This document shows positions 19,837-29,641 of a stretch of DNA of 64,000 nucleotides, one piece after another (the stretch's first letter is position 1; each line of letters begins with the position of its first letter). The translations under genes and the position numbers were made by a program. The notes beneath the pieces were generated by a model. It searched no databases and was not told the origin of the DNA. It saw nothing but the letters and a program-made list of their open reading frames with translations. The stretch is from Flavobacterium granuli. Lineage in GTDB: Bacteria > Bacteroidota > Bacteroidia > Flavobacteriales > Flavobacteriaceae. The stretch covers positions 59,743 through 123,742 of the forward strand of contig NZ_FQWO01000013.1 of assembly GCF_900129705.1 (NCBI RefSeq), in the 5' to 3' direction.

Positions 19837-20091
19837 TCAAAAGGGCATATCCGAATCATCTATTTCGATTTGAATATTTTTTTTCAGCCCTTCTTCATCG
19901 GATTTAAATTGTGACCATTCATAGATATCTAATACTGCACCTTCTTTTATGTCAAATATTATGTCAATATGATTGCTTGATTTGTTTCCGATGAAGGAGA
20001 ATCCTGTACAGTTATAATTACAATCTTTATAATTACAACTACCACTATGCTTATTTAAGAAAGTATCGCCAGAATTGAGAAATTCATTCAT
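19837..20091 (-). CDS. Small hypothetical protein
   Basis: An 84-residue acidic, soluble-looking protein with a short cysteine cluster (CNYKDCNYNC, residues about 19-28) and no signal peptide. No domain is recognised. Its ATG overlaps the end of the upstream 83-residue gene by 8 bp (ATGAATGA), which suggests translational coupling and supports both as real genes. Confidence 0.5.
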   Translation of the reverse strand: MNEFLNSGDTFLNKHSGSCNYKDCNYNCTGFSFIGNKSSNHIDIIFDIKEGAVLDIYEWSQFKSDEEGLKKNIQIEIDDSDMPF

Positions 20092-20335
20092 TGCAACATC
20101 TAGTTTTTGAATAAATTTTTTCTTTTAAAGTCCTGATATGTCCGATCATCATCCAGTTGCTGGAGGTATGCTTTCTGCAGTGAGTCAAATGACGGTTCAT
20201 GATGATGCGAGTTTCTGCAGAAAGACATACCAAAACATTCTCGTAGAGCAGCATCATTAATTTATCAAGTTCCAATAAGTAATATAAACATTCAAATGAA
20301 TTAATAACGTCGTATGGGTTATTATACTCACTCAT
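20084..20335 (-). CDS. Small hypothetical protein
   Basis: An 83-residue, mostly helical protein rich in Leu, His and Cys (ends KTRCCNE). No domain is recognised. It overlaps the following gene by 8 bp and probably forms a two-gene unit with it. Both sit in the decayed island between the tRNA scar and the broken GntR gene. The 184 bp to its right show nothing beyond AT-rich sequence. Confidence 0.4.
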   Translation of the reverse strand: MSEYNNPYDVINSFECLYYLLELDKLMMLLYENVLVCLSAETRIIMNRHLTHCRKHTSSNWMMIGHIRTLKEKIYSKTRCCNE

Positions 20336-20519
20336 GATCGTTTTAACAAATTCAAAAAATTAAGTACTCTTATTCAGAATATAAAGTGAAATAATTTTTT
20401 CTAATTTATAACAATCTTTAAAAAAAAAGTTAAAATCCAAAGAATTGAATAAAATTATGTAATATCGTATTTCTACAATGAGATCCACATATTAACTCTT
20501 AAATTAACGATCCAATTTC

Positions 20520-20734
20520 ATGAAAAAAACTTCAGTAATAAATAGCCTTAGAATTGATGAATTTTCTATTACACAAAGTATCAACAGTTAGTTAGTGCCG
20601 TCTTAAACACCATAAAGCATGGTGTTTTAAAAAAAGGAGACGTCATGCCATCCATTAATGAATTAAGTTTTGAATATGAAATATCAAGGATCACGATTGG
20701 AAAAGGGATATGTCTCTTCCTAAATAACCGATAG
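20520..20734 (+). pseudogene. Remnant of a GntR-family transcriptional regulator
   Basis: The first frame (ATG at 20520) gives MKKTSVINSLRIDEFSIT, then stops at 20591. The next frame from about 20570 continues the same protein: KYQQLVSAVLNTIKHGVLKK, then GDVMPSINELSFEYEISR, which is the winged-helix core of GntR regulators. One missing base near 20568 (ACACAAAG where a P-K codon pair is expected) explains the shift. After ISR the recognition-helix and wing sequence is lost and a stop occurs at 20732, so only the first half of the DNA-binding domain is left. Confidence 0.75.
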
Positions 20735-20780
20735 AGATTATTAGACAAAATAATATTTAATTAAACACTTATAAAAACGT

Positions 20781-23642
20781 TTAAATACTCATTAAAAAAC
20801 CGGTTAGACTTTCCTTTTTATTGAGCCTAAATTTTTTGCGTAAACGGTAACGAGACACTTCGACACCTCCACTCGAAATGTTCATGATTTCTGCAATTTC
20901 TTTTGTAGACATATTCATGAGTAAATAGGTGCATAAATCCAATTCGCGTGGGGAAATGGTTGAGTATTTTTCTTTTAATCTTTTCAGGAAATCGAAATGA
21001 ACATTCTTGATGTGTTTTTCAAGGTCTTTCCAGCTTTTGTCGGTATTTACCTCTCTTACAATGCTTTTGTTGAGCTTGTTGAATTGAAATTTAGTGGATT
21101 CGTCAAAAGCATCTACATTGATGTCTTTGAGTTTATGGATAATTCCATTTAGTATTTTGTTCTTTTTTACAACTTGTAGCGTATTGGTAACCAGCTCCTT
21201 GTCTTTGGAAAGGATTTTAATTTGCAGCTTGTCATTTTTTAATCGTTCGATTTCTTTTTCTAAATCATATTGCCCTTTTCTGATTTTCGATTCTCTTTCC
21301 AGATAAAGCCTTCGTTGTTCGATGGTTTCGTAATATTTGTTTTTTCGAATTTTTGCCCTAATTCTATTTTGAATATAATAAGTTATAGCAATAATTAGCA
21401 CGATGTAACAAAAATAGGCTACAAAATGTCTGTACCATGGCGGAGAAATTGCAAATGAAATTTGTGTTACTTCGGATTGGATTCCATAGCTATCTCTTGC
21501 TTTCAGTTTCATTTTGTAGTTGCCTTCCCTTAAGTTGGTATACTCTTTAATGGCAACGGGAGACCAGTTACTCCACCTGTCATCAAAACCTTCTAATTGA
21601 TATGAAAATTCAATATTATCTATGTTTTCATAGCTGGGAGAAGAAAATGTGAACTTTACCCGATTTGATTTATATGGAATTTTTTGTTTTTCAATGGTTT
21701 TTGGGCTGTTGCCAAACATCAGTGTGTCTCCCGGAAATGAAAAACTTCGGATAAATGCAGTGGGTTTTCTATCGAAATTATTTAAAAGTTGGGAATCATA
21801 ATGTGCCAATCCATTTGTTAGACCAATAAATATATTTTTGGAATCAATCGTATTTACAGACAAATAGTTGTTGACTAAATTACCGGTTAAGCTTGAAAAT
21901 GGAGCAACAATATTCTTGTATTCGCCAGAAGCGTTTTTTGACAGCACTCCCAATGATTTTTTAAAAAGATACCAAATATTGCCTAATGAATCTTGGTTAA
22001 GGGAGTAAATCACCGGCAAATATTTAAATAAAGCCGACATTTTTTTGTCTTCAAAAAACAGGTCTTGGTCATTAGAGTATTTATAAAAATGATTGTTCGT
22101 TTGAAAATAAACGGTATTGTTCAAAGTTTGAATACTGCCAATGCCCTTAATGGTGTTGGTCAGGTTTGGGTAGGTTTTGATGGAGTTGAATTTTTTCAAG
22201 TCATCGGAAATAGTCATTTGATAAATTAAATCATCTTTTTTTAACCATAAATAAGACTGGTCTATCTCGAAAGAAATGGATGGTTTTTCGAAACCGGCAA
22301 TTTGATTTCGGTATTCCAAACCATTTGCTGTCTTCTCAAAAACGGCAAAACCATTGTAATTAGCGCCAATAATATAATTAGGACGGCTTGGAATTTTTAT
22401 GAAACGAAAGTATCCTCTGGTGTCAAGTGTTTTAACAGAATGGTTGCCTTCAATTACTAAAGCTCCGCTATTGTTTCCACAAATTAACTGTCCATCAATA
22501 ACCTGAATGTTCCATGCCTGACCAGTTGTTCCTTCCACCAAAGAAAAACTTTCGCCTCTGAAAGGCGTTTTCCACGGCGAATAAAAAACACCCTGATTTG
22601 TCGCAACATATAAATTCCCCTTATGCACAACCGAAGCATATACCGTACTAATGCCGTAACTAAATCCAAAGTAAGTGAATGGCGAGTTTTCATTTATAAA
22701 ATCAATACCATTGTCAAGTCCCAACCAAAGATTGTTTTTGTTGTCTATAAAAGAAGTCAAAACGGTGTTGTTCTGGAGTCCTTTTTTGTGGTTAATGTGT
22801 TGAATTATTTTGCCATTGGTATCACAAATTATAATGCCATCCAAAACCGAATTCAATACAATGAATTTATCGTTGAATGATACGCCTCCTAAAGAACTGT
22901 TTTTTTTGACAAAAGCGTTAGCCTCCGTATTCCAAGGGGTTGTTTCTTCGTGGTTGTATACAAAAAGTCCTTTGTTTAGAGTGGCGATGAGTATTTTGTT
23001 CTCCGGCAAAGAAAACATGCCCCAAATTTCGGTATTGTTAAAAGAGGATGTCCCTTTTAAGGGATACAATTTGCCGTCCTTATATTCTACTATTCCGGCT
23101 GAAACATCCTGTAAGTAAAGACGGTTGTTTACCAGAAAGGAAAACTGGAATCTATCGGGGGCTTCCACTATTTTTAATTGGTTGTTTTTATAGCTGTAGA
23201 TTCGGGCAAACGATTGAAAAACAACCTCATTTTTATAAAGATGTATTTTCCAGATGAAATCAATTATTTTTTTTTTGTTTACCATTTTTGAAATCGAAAC
23301 GTATTCTAGTTTCCCCTTTGAATTTGTTTTGTAGTATCCAAATTCACTGTAGCCACCTATGAAAATTTTTCCGGACGGGTCAATTTTTACGCATCGAGTA
23401 TCAGGAGAATTTGGTAAAGGATAATTGTGCCATGTTGATCCGTCAAATTGGAATAAACCATTGTTGTTGGCAAAATATAAATTTCCGTTTTTATCTTGGT
23501 CAATATTCCAGTTTTGAGTGCCACCTTTATAGTCGGTTCTCTTATAATTTCTTATTTCTGGAAGCCCAATGTTTTTTACCTGACCAAAAACGGGTGTTGC
23601 AAAAAAGAGTAATAGTAGTATTTTGAGTTTTAAACGATCCAT
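20781..23642 (-). CDS. Membrane sensor-regulator: propeller repeats, Y_Y_Y domain, LuxR-type HTH
   Basis: A 953-residue protein with signal peptide (residues 1-20), about 12-14 two-component-regulator propeller repeats in the periplasm, a Y_Y_Y domain (about 680-755, FSYQLEGFDDRWSNW), one transmembrane helix (about 765-785), a coiled coil, and a C-terminal LuxR/GerE-type helix-turn-helix (SPRELDLCTYLLMNMSTKEI near 895). It lacks a histidine kinase, so it signals directly across the membrane to DNA. Its place next to and divergent from susC indicates that it controls this utilisation locus; the ligand is probably an oligosaccharide from the locus substrate. Confidence 0.88.
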   Translation of the reverse strand: MDRLKLKILLLLFFATPVFGQVKNIGLPEIRNYKRTDYKGGTQNWNIDQDKNGNLYFANNNGLFQFDGSTWHNYPLPNSPDTRCVKIDPSGKIFIGGYSEFGYYKTNSKGKLEYVSISKMVNKKKIIDFIWKIHLYKNEVVFQSFARIYSYKNNQLKIVEAPDRFQFSFLVNNRLYLQDVSAGIVEYKDGKLYPLKGTSSFNNTEIWGMFSLPENKILIATLNKGLFVYNHEETTPWNTEANAFVKKNSSLGGVSFNDKFIVLNSVLDGIIICDTNGKIIQHINHKKGLQNNTVLTSFIDNKNNLWLGLDNGIDFINENSPFTYFGFSYGISTVYASVVHKGNLYVATNQGVFYSPWKTPFRGESFSLVEGTTGQAWNIQVIDGQLICGNNSGALVIEGNHSVKTLDTRGYFRFIKIPSRPNYIIGANYNGFAVFEKTANGLEYRNQIAGFEKPSISFEIDQSYLWLKKDDLIYQMTISDDLKKFNSIKTYPNLTNTIKGIGSIQTLNNTVYFQTNNHFYKYSNDQDLFFEDKKMSALFKYLPVIYSLNQDSLGNIWYLFKKSLGVLSKNASGEYKNIVAPFSSLTGNLVNNYLSVNTIDSKNIFIGLTNGLAHYDSQLLNNFDRKPTAFIRSFSFPGDTLMFGNSPKTIEKQKIPYKSNRVKFTFSSPSYENIDNIEFSYQLEGFDDRWSNWSPVAIKEYTNLREGNYKMKLKARDSYGIQSEVTQISFAISPPWYRHFVAYFCYIVLIIAITYYIQNRIRAKIRKNKYYETIEQRRLYLERESKIRKGQYDLEKEIERLKNDKLQIKILSKDKELVTNTLQVVKKNKILNGIIHKLKDINVDAFDESTKFQFNKLNKSIVREVNTDKSWKDLEKHIKNVHFDFLKRLKEKYSTISPRELDLCTYLLMNMSTKEIAEIMNISSGGVEVSRYRLRKKFRLNKKESLTGFLMSI

Positions 23643-23861
23643 AATGAATTCAAAATGTAATTATTTGATTTATAAGCGAAAACGATTTCTTTGTTTTCAA
23701 AGCGTAGTCCATTTTTTGGCTTTTTTTGGTATGTTTACTTATTTCAAGAGCTAAATTACTTTTTTTTGTAATGTTGTGTTTATTTTTTTCTTAATTGTTT
23801 TCGTTTATAACGTAGATTTATTTTTAATATATTGATAAATAGATAAATGTAAAATATTTGT

Positions 23862-23893
23862 TTGGTTTTTGTCAAGTTCAAAAATTAACTTTG
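23862..23893 (+). promoter_or_regulatory. Promoter of the susC operon (TTG-N21-TAACTTTG)
   Basis: TTG at 23862 and TAACTTTG at 23886-23893 match the Bacteroidota consensus and lead to a roughly 90-nt untranslated leader. This divergent 346-bp region is the likely binding site of the neighbouring regulator; no clear operator palindrome is visible. Confidence 0.6.
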
Positions 23894-23988
23894 TTTGGTT
23901 TTTGTAAGGAATTTTTAATGCTAATACTAAAAAAATAATATTACTATTGTATCAAATTACTAATTAATTAACCAAAATTTTTAGAAAA

Positions 23989-26979
23989 ATGAAATTAACA
24001 AAATTACTTATTTTTTGTTTTTTATCTGTTCTATTCTCAGTTTATGGGCAAGCACAAGATGTTTCCATAAAAGGAAAAGTGATAGACGAAAACGGATTAC
24101 CCATTCCAGGAGTAACGATTTTAATCAAAGGAACCTCCAATGCAACAACCTCGGACATGGATGGGACTTATCAAATAAAGGCTGCTTCTAGCGGTACTTT
24201 AGTATTTAGTTATATGGGATATACTTCCATTAAGGAAGCCATTAACGGCAGAACTACAATTAACGTAAGACTTCAGATTGAGTCACAATCCTTGCAAGAG
24301 GTTGTTATCAATGTAGGTTATGGAACCCAGAAGATGAAAAATTCAACAAATGCAGTTTCTAAAGTTAAGTCGGATGCATTTGAAAATCGCCCTATTGTAT
24401 CTGTTGCTCAAGCAATACAAGGGAATGCTGCAGGGGTAAATGTTGTTCAAACTTCAGGGAAACCTGGAGCAAGTTTTGATGTAAGGATTAGAGGTCTTAG
24501 CTCTATAAACTCTGAAAACTCCCCTTTGTATGTTATTGATGGAATTCAAACTAAAGATATTTCCGGTTTAAATACCGAAGATATTGTGGATTTATCAATT
24601 TTGAAAGATGCTACTGCAACAGCTATTTATGGTGTAAATGGCTCATCAGGAGTTGTAGTTATTACTACTAAAAAAGGAAAATCAAATAAAAATGATTTTC
24701 AATTTACTTCTTATTTAGGGATGTCAAAAGCCGTGAGCAATGTAGATGTTTTAAATTTAACAGATTATAAAACATTAATAAATGAAATTAATCCAAGTTA
24801 CTTAACAACTGCAAATGACCCAAAATATACAGGAATAAACACGAATTGGCAAGATGAAATCTTGAAAACGGGTATTGATCAAAATTATAATTTTTCGTAT
24901 GCTGGAGGTACTGAAAAAGTAAGACTTTATGGGGCTTTAGGATACCAAACAGTAGATGGTATAATAAATCCATCAAAATACAACCGTTTTTCAGGAAAAA
25001 TAAATGTGAATGCCAATCTTACTTCTTGGTTGAAAACAGATGTAAGTATGAATATCATTCAATCCGATGGTTCGTATATTAGTGATAATAATAGCGTTGG
25101 ACAAGGTGGTGTAGTTATGAGTGCTTTAGTAACGCCAGCATTTTTGCCTACTTGGGGTTCTCAATTAAATGTTAGAGATACAAATACAGATGGATCTTAT
25201 AAAGATGGATTTAAAGATGGTCAATATGCAGAAAATCCATATCAATCAGGATGGGAAAATCCAGTTTCATTATTGTCAAGAAAAAACACAACAGCTGTAA
25301 ATAGATATTTAAGCAGTATTAGTTTTGATGTCAATATTTTGCACAATTTAGTTTGGAAACCAATGGTATCGTTAGATTGGACAAAATCAGACAATGTTCA
25401 GTTTGTAGATCCATATAGTAATGTTTGGGGAAGAAATGGAGACAATAACCCTGATTCTGACAAAGGAAGAGGTAGTAATACAGTAGAAAACAATAAGAAT
25501 TGGAATTTTGAAAACACGTTAAACTATCAATTGAAATTTGATAATTCAGATTTAAACTTATTGGGTGGTATGTCAATGCAGAAAAATAATTATACTAAAG
25601 ATGCCAATTCTGGAACTGGATTTCCTGTTGAGCAACTCAGCTATGATATTAATGCTGCAAAAAATCAATCTTTCGAAAACAGAGAAAATGAGGTAAGAAG
25701 TCTATCCTATTTTGGAAGAGCAACCTACATTATCAATAATAAATATATTTTGAATGGTGTATTTAGAGAAAGTGGTGCGTCTCAATTGTCAGCTGATAAT
25801 AAATGGGGGTTTTTTCCAGGAGTTTCTGCTGCTTGGATTGTTTCCAATGAAGATTTCTTGAAAGATGTAAGCACTATCAGTGAATTAAAACTTAGAGGTG
25901 GTTGGGGAAAAACAGGTAATTTATCAGGATTACCAGCCTATTCAAGCTTTGATTTGAATTATACGAATCCTTTGACAAATGCTACAACATTAGATCAAAT
26001 TGGTAATCCTGATTTGAAATGGGAAACAGCTACGGATATCAATCTAGGTTTAGATTTGGGTTTATCCAATAATAGAATCAAATTAACAGCTGATGTATAT
26101 AAAAAGAATACAAAAGACTTGCTTCAAATTATTTATTTCCCAGGTTTTTCAAAACCATATTATTATAATGCCGGTGAAATTGAAAACAAAGGATTGGAGC
26201 TAGGTTTAAACACCATAAACTTCACGGGTAATTTTAAATGGAATTCTAATTTTAATATATCTTTCAATGATAATCAAGTGGTTAAATTAGGGTTGCTTAA
26301 AAAATTACCGTTTCAAAATTTAACTTCTGTTGGAGAAAGCGTAATTCTATTGACTGAAGGAAGTTCTTTAGGAAGTTTCTACGGTTATAAAGTGGATAAA
26401 GTTGATCCTGCTACAGGTACATTATTGTACAAAGATATTAACGGAGACGGGAATATCACTCCAGATGACAGAACAAACATAGGAAATCCTAATCCAAATT
26501 TCACATTTGGTTTGAGCAATGATTTTAGCTACAAAGGATTTAGTTTAGATGCTTTAATCACTGGTTCACAAGGTGGAGATGTTTTCAATGCTTCAAGAAT
26601 GGATTTAACATTGATGAATAATTACAACAATCAATCGACAGAAGTATTAAATAGATGGACTACTTCAGGTCAAATTACAGATGTTCCAAAAGCGAATGAA
26701 GCAAGTGCTTTGCACGTTTCTGACCGGTTTGTAGAAGATGGTTCCTACATCCGATTGAAAGCAGTTACGTTGGGGTATCAATTTAAATTGGAAAAATTGA
26801 AATTAAATTCAATAAAAGTATATGTAACTGGACAAAACCTATATACAATAACTGATTATAAAGGTTTTGACCCTGAAGTTGGAGCTTTTAACAATGCTAC
26901 AGGAATTGGTCAAGGTATTGATTTAGGAACTTATCCTCAAGTTAAAACATTTATTTTTGGACTAAAAGCCAATTTTTAA
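23989..26979 (+). CDS. SusC-like TonB-dependent outer-membrane transporter
   Basis: A 996-residue SusC/RagA protein. In order: signal peptide (1-22), a carboxypeptidase-regulatory-like N-terminal domain (KGKVIDENGLPIPGVTILIK), a TonB box-like segment (LQEVVINVGYGTQKM), the plug with the SusC signature (VRIRGLSSINSENSPLYVID, then TATAIYG and GVVVITTKKGK), and a 22-strand barrel ending in KTFIFGLKANF. It imports glycan fragments using TonB energy, with the SusD lipoprotein as its lid. It starts the operon and susD follows after 26 bp. Confidence 0.96.
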   Translation: MKLTKLLIFCFLSVLFSVYGQAQDVSIKGKVIDENGLPIPGVTILIKGTSNATTSDMDGTYQIKAASSGTLVFSYMGYTSIKEAINGRTTINVRLQIESQSLQEVVINVGYGTQKMKNSTNAVSKVKSDAFENRPIVSVAQAIQGNAAGVNVVQTSGKPGASFDVRIRGLSSINSENSPLYVIDGIQTKDISGLNTEDIVDLSILKDATATAIYGVNGSSGVVVITTKKGKSNKNDFQFTSYLGMSKAVSNVDVLNLTDYKTLINEINPSYLTTANDPKYTGINTNWQDEILKTGIDQNYNFSYAGGTEKVRLYGALGYQTVDGIINPSKYNRFSGKINVNANLTSWLKTDVSMNIIQSDGSYISDNNSVGQGGVVMSALVTPAFLPTWGSQLNVRDTNTDGSYKDGFKDGQYAENPYQSGWENPVSLLSRKNTTAVNRYLSSISFDVNILHNLVWKPMVSLDWTKSDNVQFVDPYSNVWGRNGDNNPDSDKGRGSNTVENNKNWNFENTLNYQLKFDNSDLNLLGGMSMQKNNYTKDANSGTGFPVEQLSYDINAAKNQSFENRENEVRSLSYFGRATYIINNKYILNGVFRESGASQLSADNKWGFFPGVSAAWIVSNEDFLKDVSTISELKLRGGWGKTGNLSGLPAYSSFDLNYTNPLTNATTLDQIGNPDLKWETATDINLGLDLGLSNNRIKLTADVYKKNTKDLLQIIYFPGFSKPYYYNAGEIENKGLELGLNTINFTGNFKWNSNFNISFNDNQVVKLGLLKKLPFQNLTSVGESVILLTEGSSLGSFYGYKVDKVDPATGTLLYKDINGDGNITPDDRTNIGNPNPNFTFGLSNDFSYKGFSLDALITGSQGGDVFNASRMDLTLMNNYNNQSTEVLNRWTTSGQITDVPKANEASALHVSDRFVEDGSYIRLKAVTLGYQFKLEKLKLNSIKVYVTGQNLYTITDYKGFDPEVGAFNNATGIGQGIDLGTYPQVKTFIFGLKANF

Positions 26980-27005
26980 TACTAAAATATAAATACGATA
27001 TAGTT

Positions 27006-28457
27006 ATGAAATTATTTAAAAATTATTTAAAAATATTCTCGGCATTGATGCTGATATTTTTAACATCCTGTTCAGATTATTTAGATACAGAACCCATTAC
27101 GGAAGAAGCAACCTCCTTAAACGATGGTATTGTAATAAAAAATGCAGCAGATGCAGAAAAAAGAATGAATGCCGTATATGGGACTTTTGGTTCGGGTTAT
27201 TGGCAATTGGATTTCTTCTTGGTTGGTGATGGACAATCTGATAATGCTTATATGGGCGCTGATAACCCTGCCATTTTTCAATATGAAACCTATCAAATGT
27301 TATCTACAAATTCGCAAATGAAAGGCGATTGGAATGATATTTACAACAACATCAATACGTGTAATATCGTGATTAATTATGTGGATCAAGCTACAGATTT
27401 AAGCGCCACCCGAAAAAATGAAATGATTGGTGAGGCTTCCTTGATTAGAGCTTTGAATCATTTTCAAGCGGTTCAATTATGGGGCGATTGCCCAATTGCA
27501 AAAGAAGCCATTTTTTCAATTTCAAGTGCAAACTTTGAAGCGGCATTCAACGCGTTATTCCCAGCCAGAAAACCTGTTGCCGAAGTGTATGCACAAATTA
27601 TTGCCGATTGCCAAGTGGCTATTGAAAAAGGACCAGACGCCTCTAATAAATTTAAAGCCAATAAAATGGCTGCCAACGCTCTTCTTGCAAAAGTATATGC
27701 CACTATGCCTAATCCGGATTGGACAAAAGTGATTCAACATTGCGATGTGGTTATTGGTGGTGGTTACACTCTTTTGCCTACTTTCGATCATCTTTTTGAC
27801 AGCGCACACGAAGGAAATGCCGAATCAATTTGGGAAGTCAATGGCGATGGTTGGAGCAGTCCTATTGGGGCTTGGAATACCGGTATGTTTTTAGGAACAG
27901 ATTGGAAAAAATTCAATGCTCCTTCCCATACTTTAGTACAAGCTTTTGCAAATAACGGAGATACTCAAAGAGCAGCGTCCACTATAACAAGAGCAAATGT
28001 AGGTTGGTCTGACGCTTATTGGTCTTCTACAAACTATCCTTTTGCTTATAAAATGAGAGATACAAATGGAAAGCAAAACTACTATATTGCTCGTTTAGCC
28101 GATATTTTATTACTAAAAGCCGAAGCTTTAGCAAGTAAAGGAGATTTTAATGGAGCGATGGTTTTAGTAAATCAAGTAAGAACAAGAGCTGGAATTGCTT
28201 CAATTAGTGCTTCAAGCCAATCTATTGCAATTGACAAAGTTCTCGAAGAAAGATTAATGGAATTAGCTTTCGAAGGAGATCGTTGGTTTGATTTAAAAAG
28301 AATGGGAAAAGCGATTCAAGTATTGTCTCAACAAAAAGATGGCAGTGGAAATGTGCTGTCATTTGCAACTAATATCAATCAAAATAGACTTTTATGGCCT
28401 ATTCCTCAAGATAAATTAGATGCTAATGCGTTATTAGTCCAAAATCCTGGGTATTAA
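27006..28457 (+). CDS. SusD/RagB-family nutrient-binding lipoprotein
   Basis: A 483-residue surface lipoprotein (lipobox FLTSC, Cys22) with the alpha-helical TPR-like SusD fold. The N-terminal SDYLDTEPI, the middle IGEASLIRALNHFQAVQLWG and the C-terminal LEERLMELAFEGDRWFDLKRMGK are family hallmarks. It captures glycan for the SusC channel. Confidence 0.96.
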   Translation: MKLFKNYLKIFSALMLIFLTSCSDYLDTEPITEEATSLNDGIVIKNAADAEKRMNAVYGTFGSGYWQLDFFLVGDGQSDNAYMGADNPAIFQYETYQMLSTNSQMKGDWNDIYNNINTCNIVINYVDQATDLSATRKNEMIGEASLIRALNHFQAVQLWGDCPIAKEAIFSISSANFEAAFNALFPARKPVAEVYAQIIADCQVAIEKGPDASNKFKANKMAANALLAKVYATMPNPDWTKVIQHCDVVIGGGYTLLPTFDHLFDSAHEGNAESIWEVNGDGWSSPIGAWNTGMFLGTDWKKFNAPSHTLVQAFANNGDTQRAASTITRANVGWSDAYWSSTNYPFAYKMRDTNGKQNYYIARLADILLLKAEALASKGDFNGAMVLVNQVRTRAGIASISASSQSIAIDKVLEERLMELAFEGDRWFDLKRMGKAIQVLSQQKDGSGNVLSFATNINQNRLLWPIPQDKLDANALLVQNPGY

Positions 28458-28491
28458 TAGTAAAACCAGCAAATTAATATAAGATGCTAAA

Positions 28492-28530
28492 ATAAGCTCG
28501 GGACAATCAAAAAGTCCTGAGCTTAATTTT
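28492..28530 (+). terminator. Terminator-like hairpin after susD
   Basis: Stem AAGCTCGGGAC / GTCCTGAGCTT followed by AATTTTAT. The T-run is weak, so it may attenuate rather than end transcription before the enzyme genes. Confidence 0.55.
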
Positions 28531-28791
28531 ATAATTATCACTTTTATAAAGTCTTAGCAAAGAAATTGAAGAGATCAAAAAGGTAATGTTACTTATAGAT
28601 ATACAACATCAGGTATATACTCGTGTTATATATGTATCTGCATACAATTTAGACCGTTTTATTTTTTCAATATTTTAATTAGAGTTTTTAATAATTAGTA
28701 GTGCGTTTTGTTTAGTTAGCTCTTCATTAGGAGCTTCTATTTGTATCTGGATAGAAGCTTTAATGAAGAATATTAATTGTAATTTTAAAGA
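28531..28791 (+). other. Intergenic leader before the enzyme genes
   Basis: No gene is supported in this AT-rich stretch between susD and the EEP gene. Its one clear feature is an imperfect 18-bp hairpin, CTTCATTAGGAGCTTCTAT at 28722-28740 against ATAGAAGCTTTAATGAAG at 28751-28768, 24 bp before the ATG. No consensus promoter is visible. The hairpin has no T-run, so an mRNA-processing or stability role is more likely than termination. Confidence 0.4.
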
Positions 28792-29637
28792 ATGAAAAAA
28801 TCAAAACAAGGAATTATTGCTGTAGTTTTTGCCCTGATAAGTTTGTTCTCTTATGGTCAAAAGTTAAAACTAATGACCTACAATATTAGACTTGATGTAG
28901 CTAGTGACGCAGAAAACGATTGGACACATCGTAAAGATTTTTGTACTTCCCAAATTCAGTTCTATGGACCAGATATTTTTGGAGTTCAAGAGGCAAAACC
29001 CAATCAGGTGATTGATATTGGAAATGCTTTGCAAGAATACAATAATGTAGGTGTAGGGCGAGAAGGTTTTGGAAAAGGGGAATCTTCCAATATTTATTAT
29101 AAAAAAGAACGATTTTCGATAAAAGAAACCAATACATTTTGGCTTTCTGAGACACCAAATCAAATTTCTAAAGGATGGGATGCCGCCTTCAATAGGGTTT
29201 GTACCTATGCGCTTTTTAAAGATTTGAAAACAAAAAAAATGTTTTGGGTTTTTAATACGCATCTGGATCACATGGGGGAAGAAGCAAGAACCAAAGGAAT
29301 TGAACTTATAGTTTCAAAAATTAAAACCTTAAACACAAAAGGATATCCGGTGTTTTTTATGGGAGATTTTAATTCGGAACCTAACGAAGATAGAATTTTG
29401 TCATTAAAAAAAATAATGAATGATAGTCGTGAAGTATCCCAAGAAAAACCTTTTGGACCTTCCGGAACCTTTAATAATTTTAATTATAACGAACCGGTTA
29501 CCAAGTTGATCGATTACATTTTTGTTTCTAAAGAAAATGGTATAGAAGTAAAAAAATACGCTGTTTTAACCGATTCAAAAAATTTACATTACCCATCGGA
29601 TCATTTTCCGGTTTACATCGAAATTAATTTTAAATAA
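28792..29637 (+). CDS. Exported endonuclease/exonuclease/phosphatase-family hydrolase
   Basis: A 281-residue EEP-fold protein with a signal peptide (residues 1-23). All metal and catalytic motifs are present: MTYNIRLD, GVQEAKP, NTHLDHMG, GDFNSEPNE, IDYIFVS and SDHFPV. EEP members cleave phosphodiesters (DNA, sphingomyelin, inositol phosphates); exported versions in utilisation loci have no firmly established substrate. The GH30 gene follows after 4 bp, so translation is probably coupled. Confidence 0.85.
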   Translation: MKKSKQGIIAVVFALISLFSYGQKLKLMTYNIRLDVASDAENDWTHRKDFCTSQIQFYGPDIFGVQEAKPNQVIDIGNALQEYNNVGVGREGFGKGESSNIYYKKERFSIKETNTFWLSETPNQISKGWDAAFNRVCTYALFKDLKTKKMFWVFNTHLDHMGEEARTKGIELIVSKIKTLNTKGYPVFFMGDFNSEPNEDRILSLKKIMNDSREVSQEKPFGPSGTFNNFNYNEPVTKLIDYIFVSKENGIEVKKYAVLTDSKNLHYPSDHFPVYIEINFK

Positions 29638-29641
29638 AAAC

